From contig NZ_CALLYO010000596.1 in assembly GCF_937858865.1 (NCBI RefSeq), forward strand, positions 1-6,436: DNA of 6,436 bases, read 5' to 3'. Below the pieces are notes generated by a model, which was not told the origin of the DNA, did not search any database, and was given only the letters and a program-made list of their open reading frames with translations. The translations under genes were made by a program, and so were the position numbers. This document shows, piece by piece, positions 5,767 to 6,436 of this stretch; positions within the stretch are counted from its first letter, which is position 1, and every line of letters starts with the position of its first letter. Origin of the DNA: an uncultured Amaricoccus sp. GTDB lineage: Bacteria; Pseudomonadota; Alphaproteobacteria; Rhodobacterales; Rhodobacteraceae.

Positions 5767-6436
5767 TCATGCGAATATCCCCTGGGCGAACCAGCCCCCC
5801 CGCAGCTCGCCGCCCCTCTCGCCGCCCCGGGCCGCGAAGAGCCAGAGCCGGTCGCCCTCCTCGGTCTCGACCCGCCAGTAGTCGCGCGCGCCCGAGCGCC
5901 AGGCCGGGTCGTCGAGCCACCATTCCGGGGCGATCCGCTCCGGCCCGAAGGCCGCCGCGCGCCGCCGGCGGCGGCGGCGCCAGAGGAAAGCCGCGGGGGG
6001 CGTGTCCTCGTCCTCCGGCGCGAGCGGCTCGGGCGGGAAGAGGAGGATCGGCCGCGGCGTCGCCGGCGGCGGCCAGCCGGCGGCGGGCGGGCTGAAGGCG
6101 GCCGCCATCTCGCTCGCGGTCTTCTCGGGGATGTGGCTGTCGGCCGGGTGCAGCCGGATCACCGCCTCGGTGCCGAGCCGCGCGCCGAGCCGGCCGAGGA
6201 GGTCGGCGAAGCCCGCGGCCTCGGCCCGCCGTCCCGGCGGCAGGGGCTGGCCGACGGGGTCGGTCTCCACCGCCTCGAGCTGCAGCCGCTCGATGCCGAA
6301 GCCCGCGTCGATCCCGCCGAGGCCGAGGGCCAGCAGCGGGCGGATCGCCTCCGGCCGGTCGGCCGGGCGGGCGAGCCCCACCTCGCGCCGCTCGGGCCGG
6401 CCGGCGCGAAAGGCCTGCTCCTCGTCCCAGGCCCGC
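5767..6436 (-). CDS. imuB: DNA polymerase Y-family adaptor ImuB, C-terminal part (partial)
   Basis: The frame enters from the right edge and ends at TGA 5767-5769, giving the last 222 residues. ImuB is a Y-family-like protein without polymerase activity that links DnaE2 and ImuA to the sliding clamp during mutagenic translesion synthesis. Recognisable stretches are GRPERREVGLARP (12-24), GFGIERLQLEA (45-55), a LGRLGARLG segment (80-88), the DSHIPE box (99-104), GPERIAPEWW and RDYWRVETEEGDRLWLF, ending WFAQGIFA, close to the usual ImuB end. A GTG at 6381 could be taken for a start, but family similarity continues past it to the edge, so the gene is cut by the window. Oddities: a run of seven arginines (5959-5979) where relatives have a mixed segment, and no clear QLPLW-type clamp motif, the nearest being QPLPPG (63-68). 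dnaE2 follows downstream but is separated by the opposing small gene. Confidence 0.93.
   Translation of the reverse strand, partial: RAWDEEQAFRAGRPERREVGLARPADRPEAIRPLLALGLGGIDAGFGIERLQLEAVETDPVGQPLPPGRRAEAAGFADLLGRLGARLGTEAVIRLHPADSHIPEKTASEMAAAFSPPAAGWPPPATPRPILLFPPEPLAPEDEDTPPAAFLWRRRRRRRAAAFGPERIAPEWWLDDPAWRSGARDYWRVETEEGDRLWLFAARGGERGGELRGGWFAQGIFA

Noticed and set aside
5171..5923. Minus-strand open frame across the intergenic region, the small gene and the end of imuB
   Set aside because: It is antisense to the well-signalled small gene, crosses the hairpin chain and lies out of frame with imuB. There is no ribosome site or recognisable domain.
1..6436. CRISPR array, tRNA, rRNA, insertion sequence or attachment site
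   Set aside because: No regularly spaced direct repeats, cloverleaf with conserved tRNA bases, rRNA words, transposase motifs or flanking target duplications were seen.

Overview
The window is very GC-rich with compact coding. It looks like chromosomal DNA of an alphaproteobacterium, probably a Rhodobacterales/Paracoccaceae-type genome. That placement is inferred from base composition, from the ImuB/DnaE2 mutagenesis pair and from the style of the small conserved gene between them; no rRNA or other marker is present to confirm it.

Layout, left to right. Positions 1-86 hold the last 27 codons of an unrecognised plus-strand gene. It converges on a minus-strand block, with two hairpins in the 126 bp between them. 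Reading the minus block in its own direction (right to left): the C-terminal 222 residues of ImuB (5767 to the right edge); dnaE2, an error-prone DNA polymerase III alpha-type subunit (2275-5073); an alpha/beta hydrolase (1401-2174); and a WecA/MraY-family polyprenyl-phosphate sugar-1-phosphate transferase (213-1331).

Between imuB and dnaE2, where these cassettes usually run as one transcript, lies a 60-codon plus-strand gene (5525-5707). It has its own promoter-like sequence, a strong Shine-Dalgarno and a clear intrinsic terminator. The 451 bp between it and dnaE2 contain no convincing gene. They hold a chain of five GC-rich hairpins (5199-5328), a short AT-rich promoter-like stretch (about 5121-5170) and three alternating copies of the octamer GCGCGAAA (5093-5121) sitting on the presumed dnaE2 transcription start.

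Functionally, ImuB (a catalytically inactive Y-family adaptor) and DnaE2 act together in damage-induced mutagenic translesion synthesis, normally with ImuA, which would lie outside the window to the right. The hydrolase and the glycan-lipid transferase downstream have no evident link to mutagenesis; they share only strand and close spacing.

No wholly new system is evident. The points most worth a second look are: (i) DnaE2 stops at 932 residues, exactly where the C-terminal OB-fold should begin, and no OB-fold remnant lies downstream; (ii) the imuB-dnaE2 transcription unit is broken by an opposing gene; (iii) dnaE2 has an operator-like repeat cluster but no alphaproteobacterial LexA box (GTTC-N7-GTTC) and no Shine-Dalgarno; (iv) the dense hairpin array upstream of it.
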